Assembly (NCBI GenBank): GCA_032622095.1
Contig: CP136064.1
Location: 214,908,205-214,972,204, forward strand
Length of the DNA stretch: 64,000 nucleotides
Source of the DNA: Siphonodentalium dalli
Taxonomy: Eukaryota > Mollusca > Scaphopoda > Gadilida > Siphonodentaliidae
Reading direction: 5' to 3'
Below, piece by piece: positions 1-12,700 of this stretch. Below the pieces are notes generated by a model that had not been told where the DNA came from, did not search any database, and saw nothing but the letters and a program-made list of their open reading frames with translations. Position 1 is the first letter of the stretch, and every line of letters starts with the position of its first letter. The translations under genes were made by a program, and so were the position numbers.

Positions 1-303
1 CGCCTCGCATATATAAGAGAATGCATTGGCTTAACACATTAAAAATTATAAAATTGTTAAAGAATGTAAGAAAAAATGGTAAAAAAAAGATTTTTTTTAG
101 GCCAATGCATTCTCTTATATATGCGAGGCGACCTATATAAGAGAATGCATTGGCACAGGGCATAACTGTAACTATCACAATGTGGTCAATGAGCCGGTTC
201 CAATGATATCCATATTTGTATGGTTCTATTGAGACAGACCGAAGATATTTTAGGCTGTTGAAGCTTTATTTGGCCGGTTTTGGCCGGTTTGTTGGGTAAA
301 GGG
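1..303. mobile_element. TTAA element, family B (left end outside window)
   Basis: Right terminus reads TGTTGGGTAAAGGG followed by TTAA at 304-307. It is almost the same as the right end of the complete copy at 17369-17749. Contains paired palindromic cores (GCATTCTCTTATATATGCGA and its complement). The TTAA target and CCC-type end suggest a non-autonomous piggyBac-like element. Confidence 0.8.
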
Positions 304-599
304 TTAATAGTATAGCATCTGCTCATACCTGTCAAAATAATAAATAATATGTAATATGTAATATCTTAGTTTCTTACCTTTTTTCCTCGCTTCTGGTTGC
401 ATTTTAGATCGCCTCTGCCATTTTCAATGCGTGATACTCATTCAGTACTCATCAACTCGAAACCATGTGATTCCCCACCGTGAATAATAGACTACCGGTA
501 TTCCAATGTATTCTTTAATAATTGAAAGAGAGAATCCATTCTGTAAATAAAGGATTAAATTTACAGATGTTTTCAATGTGATTGTTCACTGTTTTTCAG
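304..599. repeat. Intronic dispersed-repeat fragments before exon 1
   Basis: 308-482 resembles 57226-57375 and its duplicate (shared blocks include ATGCGTGATACTCAT and GATTCCCCACCGTG). 484-556 resembles one arm of the E family of TTAA elements (TTCCAATGTAT and GAGAATCCATT). The polypyrimidine tract and acceptor follow. Confidence 0.55.
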
Positions 600-716
600 G
601 GCTCTGCAGACTCTAACTACAGCCAGCCATCATCAGACCTCTCCCTGGATGAAGAACATGAAGCACTCAGGAGAGAGACGGAAAGACAAGCCTTATCAGA
701 ATTAGAAAAAGCCAGA
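600..716 (+). CDS. CACNB: CACNB exon 1 of window: N-terminal linker
   Basis: Encodes 39 residues in phase 0, starting GSADSNYSQ and ending LSELEKAR. This is the conserved Ser-rich and Glu/Arg-rich helix ([16 protein letters not shown]) just before the SH3 domain in all Cav-beta proteins. The acceptor is a TTTTTCAG tract ending at 599 and the donor GTGAGT starts at 717. A TTAA-flanked hairpin element begins only 18 bases after the exon. Confidence 0.95.
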
Positions 717-3700
717 GTGAGTGTCAAGTCACCATTAACCCTTCCATCACTGGAGCTTCCTGAAATTTTGCGAAAACCCTGTGCCAATGCATTCTCTTAT
801 ATATGCGAGTCTCCCAAAGGGAGCCTCGCATATATAAGAGAATACATTGGCCTAACAATATTTGCCTTGACCTTGTAGGCCAGTGCATTCTCTTATATAT
901 GTGAGGCTCCCTATGACAGATTCGCATATATAAGAGAATGCACTGGCACATGATATTTAATGCTGCACCAGCACAGCTCCCATTATGAAAGGGTTAATTA
1001 GTTCAACTTGACAGTCAACAGTCAAGATTGAGCTGTGTCCAACCATCCATCAACAATTTCCTTTGTCACACCCTACAGACCATGTCCCTCATCCTACTAT
1101 AATACCATACGTCATATGGTTCTCCGGGTGACGTCTAGATGGGACCTATTGAATTTTTCTGAATTTCGTTGCCGACAGCAGCATCTTGGATTTCATATTA
1201 GAATTATAATCTATCTGCACACCCTGCAGCTCACATTTTTCATTGAAATGTTTTGAAAATTTATTGATTTTTTCAAATTTTCCTTGACAAATATGGCCAC
1301 CAGCAGCCTGCCATCAGGTGCATGCATTTTATCACATAATCACATTTTAGCAAGGAAAAATGATCTTGAAACAGATGGGATTAAAAAATTTATTATTTAT
1401 TTCCTTATCTCAACCAAAGAGGAATTAAAGAAACCTTCAAGAAAATATGTAGTTCAATTTTAAATGTGTCTTTTCATGTTGAAAAATTGTTCAACCATCC
1501 TTATCACCCATGTTTATCTCACAGTCAACACTAAATTACTCAACATAAATTGAATATCATAATTATATTTTAATGAACATAATAATAAAGTTCCGGCATT
1601 GACATTGACATCATTACACTAAGCTCTTACATCATTACGCATGCTGATAATACATGTGTGTCAAATTAAAAAATATGAGACAGGGTTTTGGGGCTAATTT
1701 AATACATGTATGTGATAAAATACTATCCCACATCACACACATTAATGAGCAATGACAATTACAGTAATGCCCTAAATAATCGACTCCTTAACCACAGCAG
1801 AATTATGGGTAACTTTTCAGGATTTAGGGCGGATGAATGGCAACACGCCATATTTTCGACTAATATGGCTTGAAAAGTCACCCATAATTCTGCTGTGGTT
1901 AAGGAGTCGATTATTTAATTATTATTTTTTTAATTTAATTTAGATTTAATTCCTTACTCAATTTAACAAAATAGTTTTTTTTATTATAAAAACATAACTC
2001 CTGTTATGAAACACTTGTACTGCACTGTAATGCTATTGTTAATAAGCATGCCTTATTTATCAGATCTTATCTGACATGTTTGATAAACAAATAAATGGGG
2101 AGAATGTGGGGTCATTAATGTTCAATTTAGATTTGAGATAGAATCCCATGACTTCTTAGCCAGGCTTGTAAACAAATTAAATTTTCTCTTGAGTGAGTGA
2201 GATGGTGTCTGTATAAACCATATACATTATTATGTAGATGATTTGAATATCTGGCTAGTCAAAAGTGGCTGAGATAGGGATTTAACACTTTTGCTTTCAA
2301 AGAGTTGACTTCCAACTTCTAAAGCTATCCTCTGAAGTCTCTGGTGGAGCTATAGTCATCACTCCTCATCCATCGTCCGTCCATCCGCCGTATGTACCGT
2401 ACCATCCGTCAACAATTCTTTAAACTTCTTCTCCTCTGGAACCATAAGACCGAATGGGTTCATTTTTGGTGTGGATGTTCCCTAGGTGACTCACATTCAG
2501 ATTTTTTCAAATAAGGTCACTTGGTCAAATAGTTGCTAAGCCAGGGCCATAACTCTTTCCCTCCATAGTAATTCTTTTAAACATCTTCTCAAATACCATC
2601 AGGCCAAATGGGTTCATATTTGGTATGAAGGATCCTTGGGTGACTGAGGTTCAGATCTGTTCAAATGAGGTCACTGGGTCAAATGTGGGCAGGTCCAGGG
2701 ACATAACTCCAAAAAAAAAAAAAAAAATTTTTTATTTAACTCCAAGGTCAATTATATATATATATATATTAGAAGGTGACCCGACTTCGTCCGGGCTTTG
2801 ACCTTGAATTGACCATTTTGAAGGTCAAGGTCAGGTGGGGTCAAACACCAACACCCCAAAAATGGTGGAAATCGGCCCAGCGGATACCGGGAAATCGGCC
2901 CAGCGGATACCGAGATACCCTATGCATCAAAAATCCGCCAGTTTAACCCAATTTGATTTCCACTCAAGTATATAAACGCGCCTCATATACACACGCTCAT
3001 TAATTATCAAGTTTCAACGTAAAGATAAATTACCATCGATGCCCGAGATATCGCCAAGACGTCTGAAACAGTCAAATGCATCGGCCGGTTAAGCGTTAAC
3101 GTGATCTAACGTTATGACCTCTAACGACGTCATAGAAGTTACGCATTGTTTTTATCCTGATGGAAGATAGTACCACTTCTTCTTGATAATTGAGGCAGAT
3201 AACTAAAACGGATACATACGCATTATATATCGTTGGAAAGAGGAAACACGAAAGATTCTCACAGTGTCATTATTATGACTGGCATTTTATTATTCGCGCT
3301 GTTTCTAATCGATTTGTAAGCACCGAACTCAAATGAAAGTCCCGTAACACAGCGTAAAAACAGATTTGACCTCGGCACGTGAAAAGTTGACCTCGGATCT
3401 GAAAATCAATAGGCCTATATCACCCCCCGGCCGAAAATACCCCCACATACCAAGTTTCATCGAAATCGGGTCGGCCGTTTTCGAGTTCATCGATTACACA
3501 CACACACACAAACAAACAGATCTTCCAAAATATATAATAGATATATATATATATATATATATATTGTGCCCCCCCCCCCCCCTGGCCCTTTACAAAGAGT
3601 TCACTGCTTCTGCCACCCTGGTCTCAAAAATAATATATACTCAAATTCTTGACAGAGAATCATTAATAAGAAGCATTTACTTTGGTTCTAACTGTATGCG

Positions 3701-6700
3701 GGGTATGCCTACACATGTCAAGTGAAATCTGACATTTTTATATACCTTCACTGGAGATCTGCTAGAGGTCATTAATTCCCAATTACAACAACAATCTATC
3801 ATATGTATTGTTCAAATCTTTCAACAGGACATTTAACACTCCCACATCCACCACTTCTCTAGAACATATTTGGTAAACTTGAAAAGTGTTCTTTGAAAGA
3901 ACCACCAGCTCTATTTAGCTCATATTTAATATTGAGGCTCCTTTGGTGATGTGTGATTCAGATTTGTTCAATCAGGGTCACCAGGTCAAGTAGGTGCAAG
4001 GCCAGCTACATTACTCTTTCTCTCCATAGTAATTCATGATATATATGTCTTCTATGCAAGAAATTAATGGCCTATTTTGCTTATATTTTGTTATTTTGGT
4101 ATGAAATTACCTTGGGTGACAGGTTTGTGAAAATGGGATCACAAAGTTGAACAAGGCAGAGGAGCCAGAGACATAACTATTTCACCACATAGTAATTCTT
4201 AAAATATGTTTGCAAGAGCCAAGAACTAGTTGGCTTATTTAGCATGGAATGTTCTTGTTTGACTGCAATTTAGATTTTTTTTAATGGGGTCACCTGGTCA
4301 AATAGGGGCCAAGCGAAGGACAGTTTCCCTCTTAATATGCTTCCTTCACAAGGACCATCAGGTCTATTGTACTGATATTTAGTATGAAGGGTTCTTTGGT
4401 GTCTGGGATTCAAAGTTTATTCAGATGGGGTCACCAGGTTAAATAGGGTGGGACCAGGGACATAACTGTATGTCTCTATAGTAATTCTTAAATTGTCTTC
4501 TCAAGAGAGGTTGGACTGTTTAGCTTACATATAGTAAGGAGGATCCTTTAGTGACTGAGATTCAGATTTGTTAACATGAGGTCAACCTGTTAAGAAATGA
4601 CGGGGCTATGGGGAGTTAACACTTTTGTGTCTAATAAAATCATTGAAATACCAAATTCATTAAAACATCTAGCTTGGAACTACCTGACTGATTAATCTGA
4701 CATACATGTATGATGTTTTGGGTCCATGGATAATTGGGCTTCAAACATGTCTAAATGGTTTATAAAAAGGCGCTTGTGAGATTGGAAATTTCCAACAATT
4801 GAGAAAGTTTGAGATGTCGGTTGTGAAATTCCAACCTAAGACTTGGGAGTCTGGAGCCCGGTCGGGAGGGGACTTGTTGAGCTGGAGGAGGGGGTGATCA
4901 GTAGTGTACAGTTGGTAATTTCAAGGTGGATATTCACCGATCTACATACATGAAGCCTCTCTAGCCACATATCCTGTTTAGATCTACTTCTTTTAAAGTG
5001 ATTATGAAAAGTGACTGACTGCAGAGTCCCAGTCTTATCAGTCTTTGCAGTCTGGTGAGCAACCCCACAGTCATTGACTGTCTTGTTAAAACTACCCCCA
5101 CCCACCCCAAATACTTCAACCCCTTCTTAAGACAAATTAATTGAGCTTTTTAATTCAAGTTGGGTACTGATATATGGATTCCTGTGGTCCTATTTTTGAT
5201 AAATTATGCCGTAGATGTGACATGTGTTACAATATTATGTATATACAGGCTGTTAATTCTTTATCTATGCTAATGATGTGTAGATCTCTTATGCTGATAA
5301 TGTCAAGGAAAAAGTATCAGTGGTGCCAACATATGAACCATTCCCTAAATTTTGAAGAAAATGAATTCACTTCAACTCTTAAAATATACCGTTTGAAATT
5401 ACTAGATGAATGGATCTCATAATTGGGATTTGCATTGGTTCAAATAGGGGCAGAATAGGGCATAGATAAGGGATTTAACTCTCACTCATCCACCCTACCT
5501 GAATCTATGCTGTTGAATTCAAGTTTGGTACTGGTATAATAATATATAGATTACTGATTATTTCTAAGCTGACAGGTTGGGATGGGGTGGGGTTTATGAT
5601 GGCAACGTTAGAGACAATGGGAGGGAGTGTTGAGGGTCATTGGGGTCAAAGTTTTCAACAGTTGTAAAGTTCATGCCTGATACAACATTAGTTGTAAATA
5701 TGATTTTCACACCAAGCATAGGTTAGAATTGTTCTCATAGTTTGATTTTCCAACCAGTATGTTTTTAGACCAAGTCAATATTTTCCTACTTCCTGTTAAA
5801 CTGTTGGACCAAAATTCGAAATGACCACATTTTTTAACTTTATGGTGTGGGGGGGATGTCGGGTTGGCAATAAATTTTAACTTTATGGGGGATGTCAGGT
5901 TGGCCACAAATTTTAACTTTCAAGCTGGAATTTATCGAGCCTGTCATGATTACAATCCACAGCTATCAGTAAATGCTTCAATAGAATTCCTATTAAACAT
6001 ATCTCAATGCTCAAATATTACTTTCAGAAAAAACCAGTTGCATTTGCTGTTAGAACCAATATACAATATGATGGGTCGTCAGATGACGACTCTCCGGTGC
6101 ATGGTTCAGCAGTGTCCTTTGCCGCCAGAGATTTTCTACATATAAAACAGGTAAGTTTTGTTTTTTGTGGAATAAAATCTTGGAGCAGCCATTTTTCTAC
6201 CCAATTTTGAAATAGGAAAGGTGCTATCCCACTTGGAAATAGCATACATATACATGTACATACTGAAATTGTGATATTCTAACATGAATAAAGATTGCAG
6301 ATGTCCTTTGATGGATGGTCTGGTTTAATGTTTTCCACTCAAATTTAGCATTATTGTGGCTCATTTGAATTGGTTGCTTTAACTCTTTGGTGACATTTAT
6401 GTCGTCATACGGTTGGTGAGTGGGACAACATTCATGTCGTTTTCAATAGTTTTATGATAGTGCCATATTTGCATACACATAACGTTGTAAAATCAGCCTA
6501 CTAAATGAGAAGCATCTGTATATCCATATGTCTCAACCCATGTTTATGGTGTTAAAATTATATGCAATACCGCTTTTAATTTCACTTTCAATAATACCAT
6601 GTGCATCAATTGGAAGAAGTAGGTGGTATGTGAAGTTGTGTGTACATTTTTAGCTCAACTTGATGAAATCAAGATTGATCTAAATATTGCCATGGGTTGG

Positions 6701-9700
6701 CGTACATCACCCGCCTGTCGTTCATCTGTCAACAATTTCCCTTGGCACATGCCACATCCCTCATCCGATCATCACCAAACTTCATATGGATCTTCGGGAT
6801 GACCTCTAGATGGGATCTATCAATTGTTTCCAATATTCGTTGAAAAATATGGCCGCCAGCAGCCATCTTGGATTTAAAATTTGAATTCATCTGCACACCC
6901 AGCAGCCTGAATTTATTTGAAAAGTTACAGGCATGTTTAGGATCACCTGGATGGGAGCTATCAAGTTGAAAATCGTCGATGAAAAACATGGCCTCTGGCA
7001 GCCATCTTGTATTTTACTCTTTGCATGACTAAATCTTATGGCACACCTTACAGACCTCATTCGATCGTCACCAAACTTCATCTGGATCTTCAAGGTATCT
7101 TCTAGATGGGAGCCATCCATTTTTTCCGAAATTCGTAGAAAAGATGACTGCCAGCTGACATCTTGGATATTACTCTTTGCATGACTAAATCCTTTGGCAC
7201 ACACTACAGGCCACATCGCTCACCTTTCATCACCAAACTTCATATGTATCTTCAGGGTGACCTCTTCCAAGTTGAGCTACAGTATCATTGACACTTTCAT
7301 TTAATGACAGCTTTATAAATTTACCAAAGTGGCTGCTCCATACTTGCCAGGAACACGAGAAACTGTTTAATTTGCATGGGTGGTGTGTAATAAACACAGA
7401 ACCACATGTGTGTGAATGAATTTGTTGATACAGCACTTGTGCTATCACTGAAGGATAGAACTAGAGGCTGTGCCTCTCCTTCTATCCTTTCGTGAAGTCA
7501 TGAGTGCTGTCTCAACAAATACAGTAATGCCCTAAATAATCGACTCTTTAACCACAGCAGAATTATAGGTAACTTTTCAGGATTTAATCGGAAATATGGC
7601 TTGTTGCCATTCATCAGAAAGCTCTCATTGAGAGCTTTCTGATGAATGGCAACAAGCCATATTTCCGACTAAATCCTGAAAAATTACCCATAATTCTGCT
7701 GTGGTTAATGAGTCGATTATTCAGGGCATTACTGTATATTTATTAATGTTTGCCAAAGATTGCATGGCCAGTAAAGAGTTCAAACTGGGTCACTACTGCG
7801 CCGTCTGAACGATGTTCATTGCAATTATAATTATAAGCTCGTGTTAGCTTATTCTCAGGACTGAATTTGCATATGTTTAACATGCTTGACACGGCGGTCA
7901 AGCTTCACTCTACTCTTGAAGTTCCATGTTGTATCCCCCTCACCCACCCAACCCATGATTGGGAGATGCTTCTAAGAACTGAAACACTATAATATTCGTC
8001 ATTGCATAATGTCTTCTTATTTGTTACATTTAATTGATCGTCTGCGAATGATATTTATAACTTATACTTCAGGTTTGTCCATTAAAGTTTACATATAACA
8101 ACATGCATTCGTTGTAGCATAAACCCATTCACATACTCATGTAGATCACTGCCAATTTTCAATAAACCATGTTTTGTCATTTGCAGAAATTCAACAATGA
8201 CTGGTGGATAGGTCGACTAGTCAAGGAAGGCTGTGATATAGGCTTTGTACCAAGTCCGGCTAAGCTAGATAACCTCCGACTACAGCAATCTGGTGGCGCA
8301 AAAGCGGCAAAAATGTACAATAGGTACAATAGGTATAAACGTCACTTCTTATAACTAGAAGTTATCACATTTTAGATTAGTGTGTTTTGACGTTTATATT
8401 TATATTAATTTATTATATTGTTAATTTTCCATTTTGCATTCCACACATAATATGTCACCACCATCTTGCATTCATTCCATAATCCATGGAATACAAAAAA
8501 AATTAAATATACATTCCTTATATTTACACTCGACTGGAATGCCATAAAATAAACATTCATTCCTTATATTTACACTCGACTGGAATGCCATAAAATAAAC
8601 ATTCATTCCTTATATTTACACTCGACTGGAATGCAATAAAATAAACATTCATTCCTTATATTTACACTCGACTGGAATGCAATAAAATAAACATTCATTC
8701 CTTATATTTACACTCAACTGGAATGCAATAAAATAAACATTCATTCCTATTATTTACACTCAACTGGGAATTTAGCTATATTACCATCATATGGGAACAT
8801 GCTGAGGTCCAGACATGACATCACATGACGCTATTTCAACCATCTTACATCTTGCATACAAGTTCCACAGAGTGTATGATATCTGAGTGTAAATATAAAA
8901 TATGGTTTCTTCCCCTCTGCTTACAAACTGATACTTACCAAAATTATTTATGGCATAGTTTTGAGTGCTTCTGTTTTGTCTTTTTTGTCAATTTGAGTGA
9001 ACAAATCATACAAGAAAGTTTATGGAAATTAGATCATGTGATATAGTTTAATAAGCCTTATTACTGGTTCGCGATTTTCAAGATGGCCGATGGTTCCATA
9101 TGGTCCGATTCCTAGCTTTTTATCCAACCCACCGATAAAAGCCGGTAAAAGGTCAAAGTTGAGAAGTAGCATCCATTTGTAAACATTCGACAGCTGAGTG
9201 CGAGAATTTGTTATCAACATTTTATGGCTTAATTTCATTTATTCTGAGTGCAACTACGTGTTTAAGAATTGTTTTGTGGCCATGTCATCTATAGAGTTAG
9301 GATCTGGTGACGATGCAGACATTCAGACGCCCTTTTTTTGTCAACGAACTTCCCATAAGTTACTGATAAATAGCGAGTTCTTGCGTAAAAAAAATAACTC
9401 AAAAACATACGTGATACATCCAATCCATCTACTGTGTGAAACCTACGTATTGTATGTATTCAGGGTGAGTGTTTAATTAGTTTTATGAAGTTCTCGCACC
9501 TGCGATTCGGTAACGACCTATTGCCATTTTATTTTGGGAATTCCCAGACTGGAGTCATATGCTAAAAATAGATGCTACTTGTTAACTTTGACCTCCGGAG
9601 ACCAAATGGCGGATTCACCGCGAGTAAGTGATATCACTTATTATGGGCATTACTACAGGATATTAGATGTAAACTAAGTTAAAGATACATAATCCGATTT

Positions 9701-12700
9701 AAGACTCCTAAATTACAATTTCTTTGGTTTCGCGGGTAAAAATATTTGATTTGAGTCGAGGAACCCATCCATCAAAGCTCAGAGTTATCGATTTTTCGAA
9801 ATCTGTTATTTTTTACCACCTGGAATATTTGACGGCCTAGCAAATATTCAACGAGCTGACCTACATACCAAATTGCGATGAACAAAATGTTGATATATAA
9901 CACGTTTTGGAAATTTTGAGTTTTGAGTTGACAGTGGTTAGTATTAGTTTTGGGTAATTAATCGATTCTGATAACTAAAGCGTCTTTTGAAGAAATGTTG
10001 TTGTTGGATTCCGATGATACAGGGATCATCTAATCGGATTATTTACCTTTAATAGGTACCAACCTCTGTTAGATGGTGGTGTTTTAAGGAATACTCTTGG
10101 TTTCCAAATGAAATTACACAGTTTAAAGGCATCGTGCCGAAGCACAAACTTGTTAAAGAATGTAAGAAAAAATGATAAAACATGATAAAATTGTTATAGA
10201 ATATAAGAAAAATTTATAAAAAAAAATGATAAAAAATTGTTAGGCCAATGCATACTCTTATCTGTACAAGGCTACCTATAGTTGACTCGCATATATAAGA
10301 GAATGCATTGGCACAGGGTTGATTGTGATTGTGATTCAGCAGATGCCTTTAAACTGTGTAATTATATCAGGAAACCGAGATTATAATACTTATAGTTACA
10401 TCTCAGAGAAAAATATCAATCTGAAAATTCATTTTGAGTTGGAAATATTGTTTAATATTAGAACTATTATAGTGATGTTGCCGTGATGTTGCTGACAAAA
10501 TTCCAACATTCACATCCGGTTCTCATGTAATTATCCTATTTAACCCTTCCATGACTGGAGCTTCCTGAATTTTTTATGAAAACCATGTGCCAATGCATTC
10601 TCTTATATATGCAAGTCTCCCATAGGGAGCCTCGCATATATAAGAGAATGCATTGGCCTAATAATATTTACCTTGGCCTTGTAAGTTAGAGCATTCTCTT
10701 ATATATGTGTGACTCCCTATGGGAGACCAATATATATATTTATAAGAGAATGCAATGGCACAGGATAGTTAATGCTGCACCATCGCAGCTCCCGTCATGT
10801 CAGGGTTAAATACATTTGAATTTTGGAAACCAATGGTAAAATACTATGGGATGAAATTATAATGCAATAATAGGATTCCACGTGAAGATACTTTGGAGCA
10901 TATCCAATAAAAATAAATTGTATAATATATTATTAGTTATTACTAACATACAATGTAGAATTGATGCCTGTGAATTGATTGGTATTTACCGAGGGAAGGA
11001 TTTTCCCAGTCTGAGTAAACTCATACCTAAATATTCATTACAACATTGAATATTAGGTCTGACGGATAACATCGCTATCTCATTTCCAAGTCCTCGGGAT
11101 TCCGTAATCTGATTGATTGCGTAAATTATTTTCCGTCCAATGAAACCGCATGGATTAATAAACAAGTGTTAGTGGGCGGAGACTCCCATAATGTCACCTC
11201 TAAATATAGTAACAGAGTCGGTATTTCTCCGATCGAAAGCGATGCTTGCAAATACAACAGAGACAGAAAAAATGGCTTCGAAATTATATATTCGGTACGA
11301 TTCGGATTAATTTGAAGGATGTGCTAGACCTGATAGATAGGCCTGTGCATGGTACCAACTTGGCCTCCCATAAATATAAATAGAACTCACTCATATCCGT
11401 GTATTTGATTTACTTTATTGTAACTTGGTTTGCAAATCAAATTATTTGTCGTAAAAAAGTCATCTGAAAGTTAAACACCGAGGAAATGACTTAATTTTAT
11501 GCTTTTAAATAGTTCTAAAGCATCATTTTTGATGACGACCTTATTTTTTGCTCTCGGATGCAGCTTTCCGGTTGATGCAGCGAGTTCATCTCCCGAAAAA
11601 GAAGTCGCACACACGACAAATATTATCTTCTGTAAGTTTATGTCGCGACACGGGCCATTGTTATTGCGAAGCACAACAGATAACACGTGGGGACACCTGT
11701 CAATCATCGATGTATTTTTAAAAATCCGTGACGTCATTTTGGGGAAGCTCTTCGCTGAATAGAAATGGTTTTGGCGACATTGGCTCCAGACTCCAGATTT
11801 CAAATATAGAGTCACGTTCACCCAGACTGGGATTTTCCTATCGCTCCACTTGCAACTACCATTGCATCAGATCTATTTATAGTTATAACTGAGTGACAGA
11901 CATATACATGTTGATTTTCTATACAAGACAACTGTGATGGAAAATGAGTCGCTGTTGCTGTGGTGACTCCTTTATGTCTCACTCGGTTGGTAATATAGCA
12001 ACACTTTAATGTGCAGACTCCGAAAAGACGACGAAAATCCAAACTGATGTACATCACTAGATTTGTCGATTATATTTCATTTCTACGAAGACGCGGCATT
12101 CCCAACATGTCGTAATAAACCGTTTCCAAATATGGAGTGCATTCCTGGTGCAGTAAATGTATTTCAGAATAGTAGTGTTTAGAAATAGTTATAAATGCAA
12201 CAAGATGTGAAAGAATAATCAGTCACGAATATCGTTGACTGATGAAAACTCGAAAATAATGTCTCCTATATTGCGATGAGTATAATGAATTATGGATATA
12301 TCACCTGTATTCAGTTTTCCAACATTACTTCTGTTGGACAATGCATGGGGAAACCACAAGGAACAGTGTTAGGACCGCTCCTCTTCTATGCCACATCAAC
12401 GACCTACCGGACACTGTAAAATCACAAGTCCGATTGTTCGCAGATGATTGCCTGCTCTACCGACAGATAAATAGCTATAAAGATCATGAAATACTACAAC
12501 AGGACCTATGTAACCTAGAACAGTGGGCCATAAAATGGGGAATGCGTTTCAATCCATCCAAATGCTACATCATGAGCCTAAAGCAGAAAACCCAACGCTT
12601 CTACCAACTAGCGGGACAATTCCTACAAGAGGTAAATCACAACCCCTACCTCGGTGTCCAATTCGCAAACGACATGACATGGCAGCACCACATAGATACC

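Larger units (their letters stand above)
2345..5096. repeat. 2.7-kb dispersed repeat, copy 1
   Basis: Starts near TGGTGGAGCTATAGTCATCA and ends near GTCATTGACTGTCTTGTT, the same limits as the copy at 15670-18082. Inside are degenerate ~150-190 bp units sharing phrases such as GGGTCACCAGGT, CAGGGACATAACT and AGTAATTCTTAAA. No protein is recognisable. This copy holds a ~770-bp insertion at about 2770-3540, which copy 2 lacks. It lacks the TTAA element present in copy 2. Confidence 0.75.

Noticed and set aside
40-955. CRISPR-like array of repeated ~25-base palindromes
   Set aside because: The repeats are facing hairpin arms inside TTAA-flanked transposons in an animal genome; spacing is irregular and there are no cas genes.
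6887-7216. 109-codon minus-strand open frame
   Set aside because: It crosses the degenerate tandem repeat at 6700-7290; its peptide repeats itself and has no domain.
8315-8323. GT at 8315 as exon 3 donor
   Set aside because: The phase does not match exon 4 and the context (AT|GTACAA) is weaker than the two AG|GT sites that follow.
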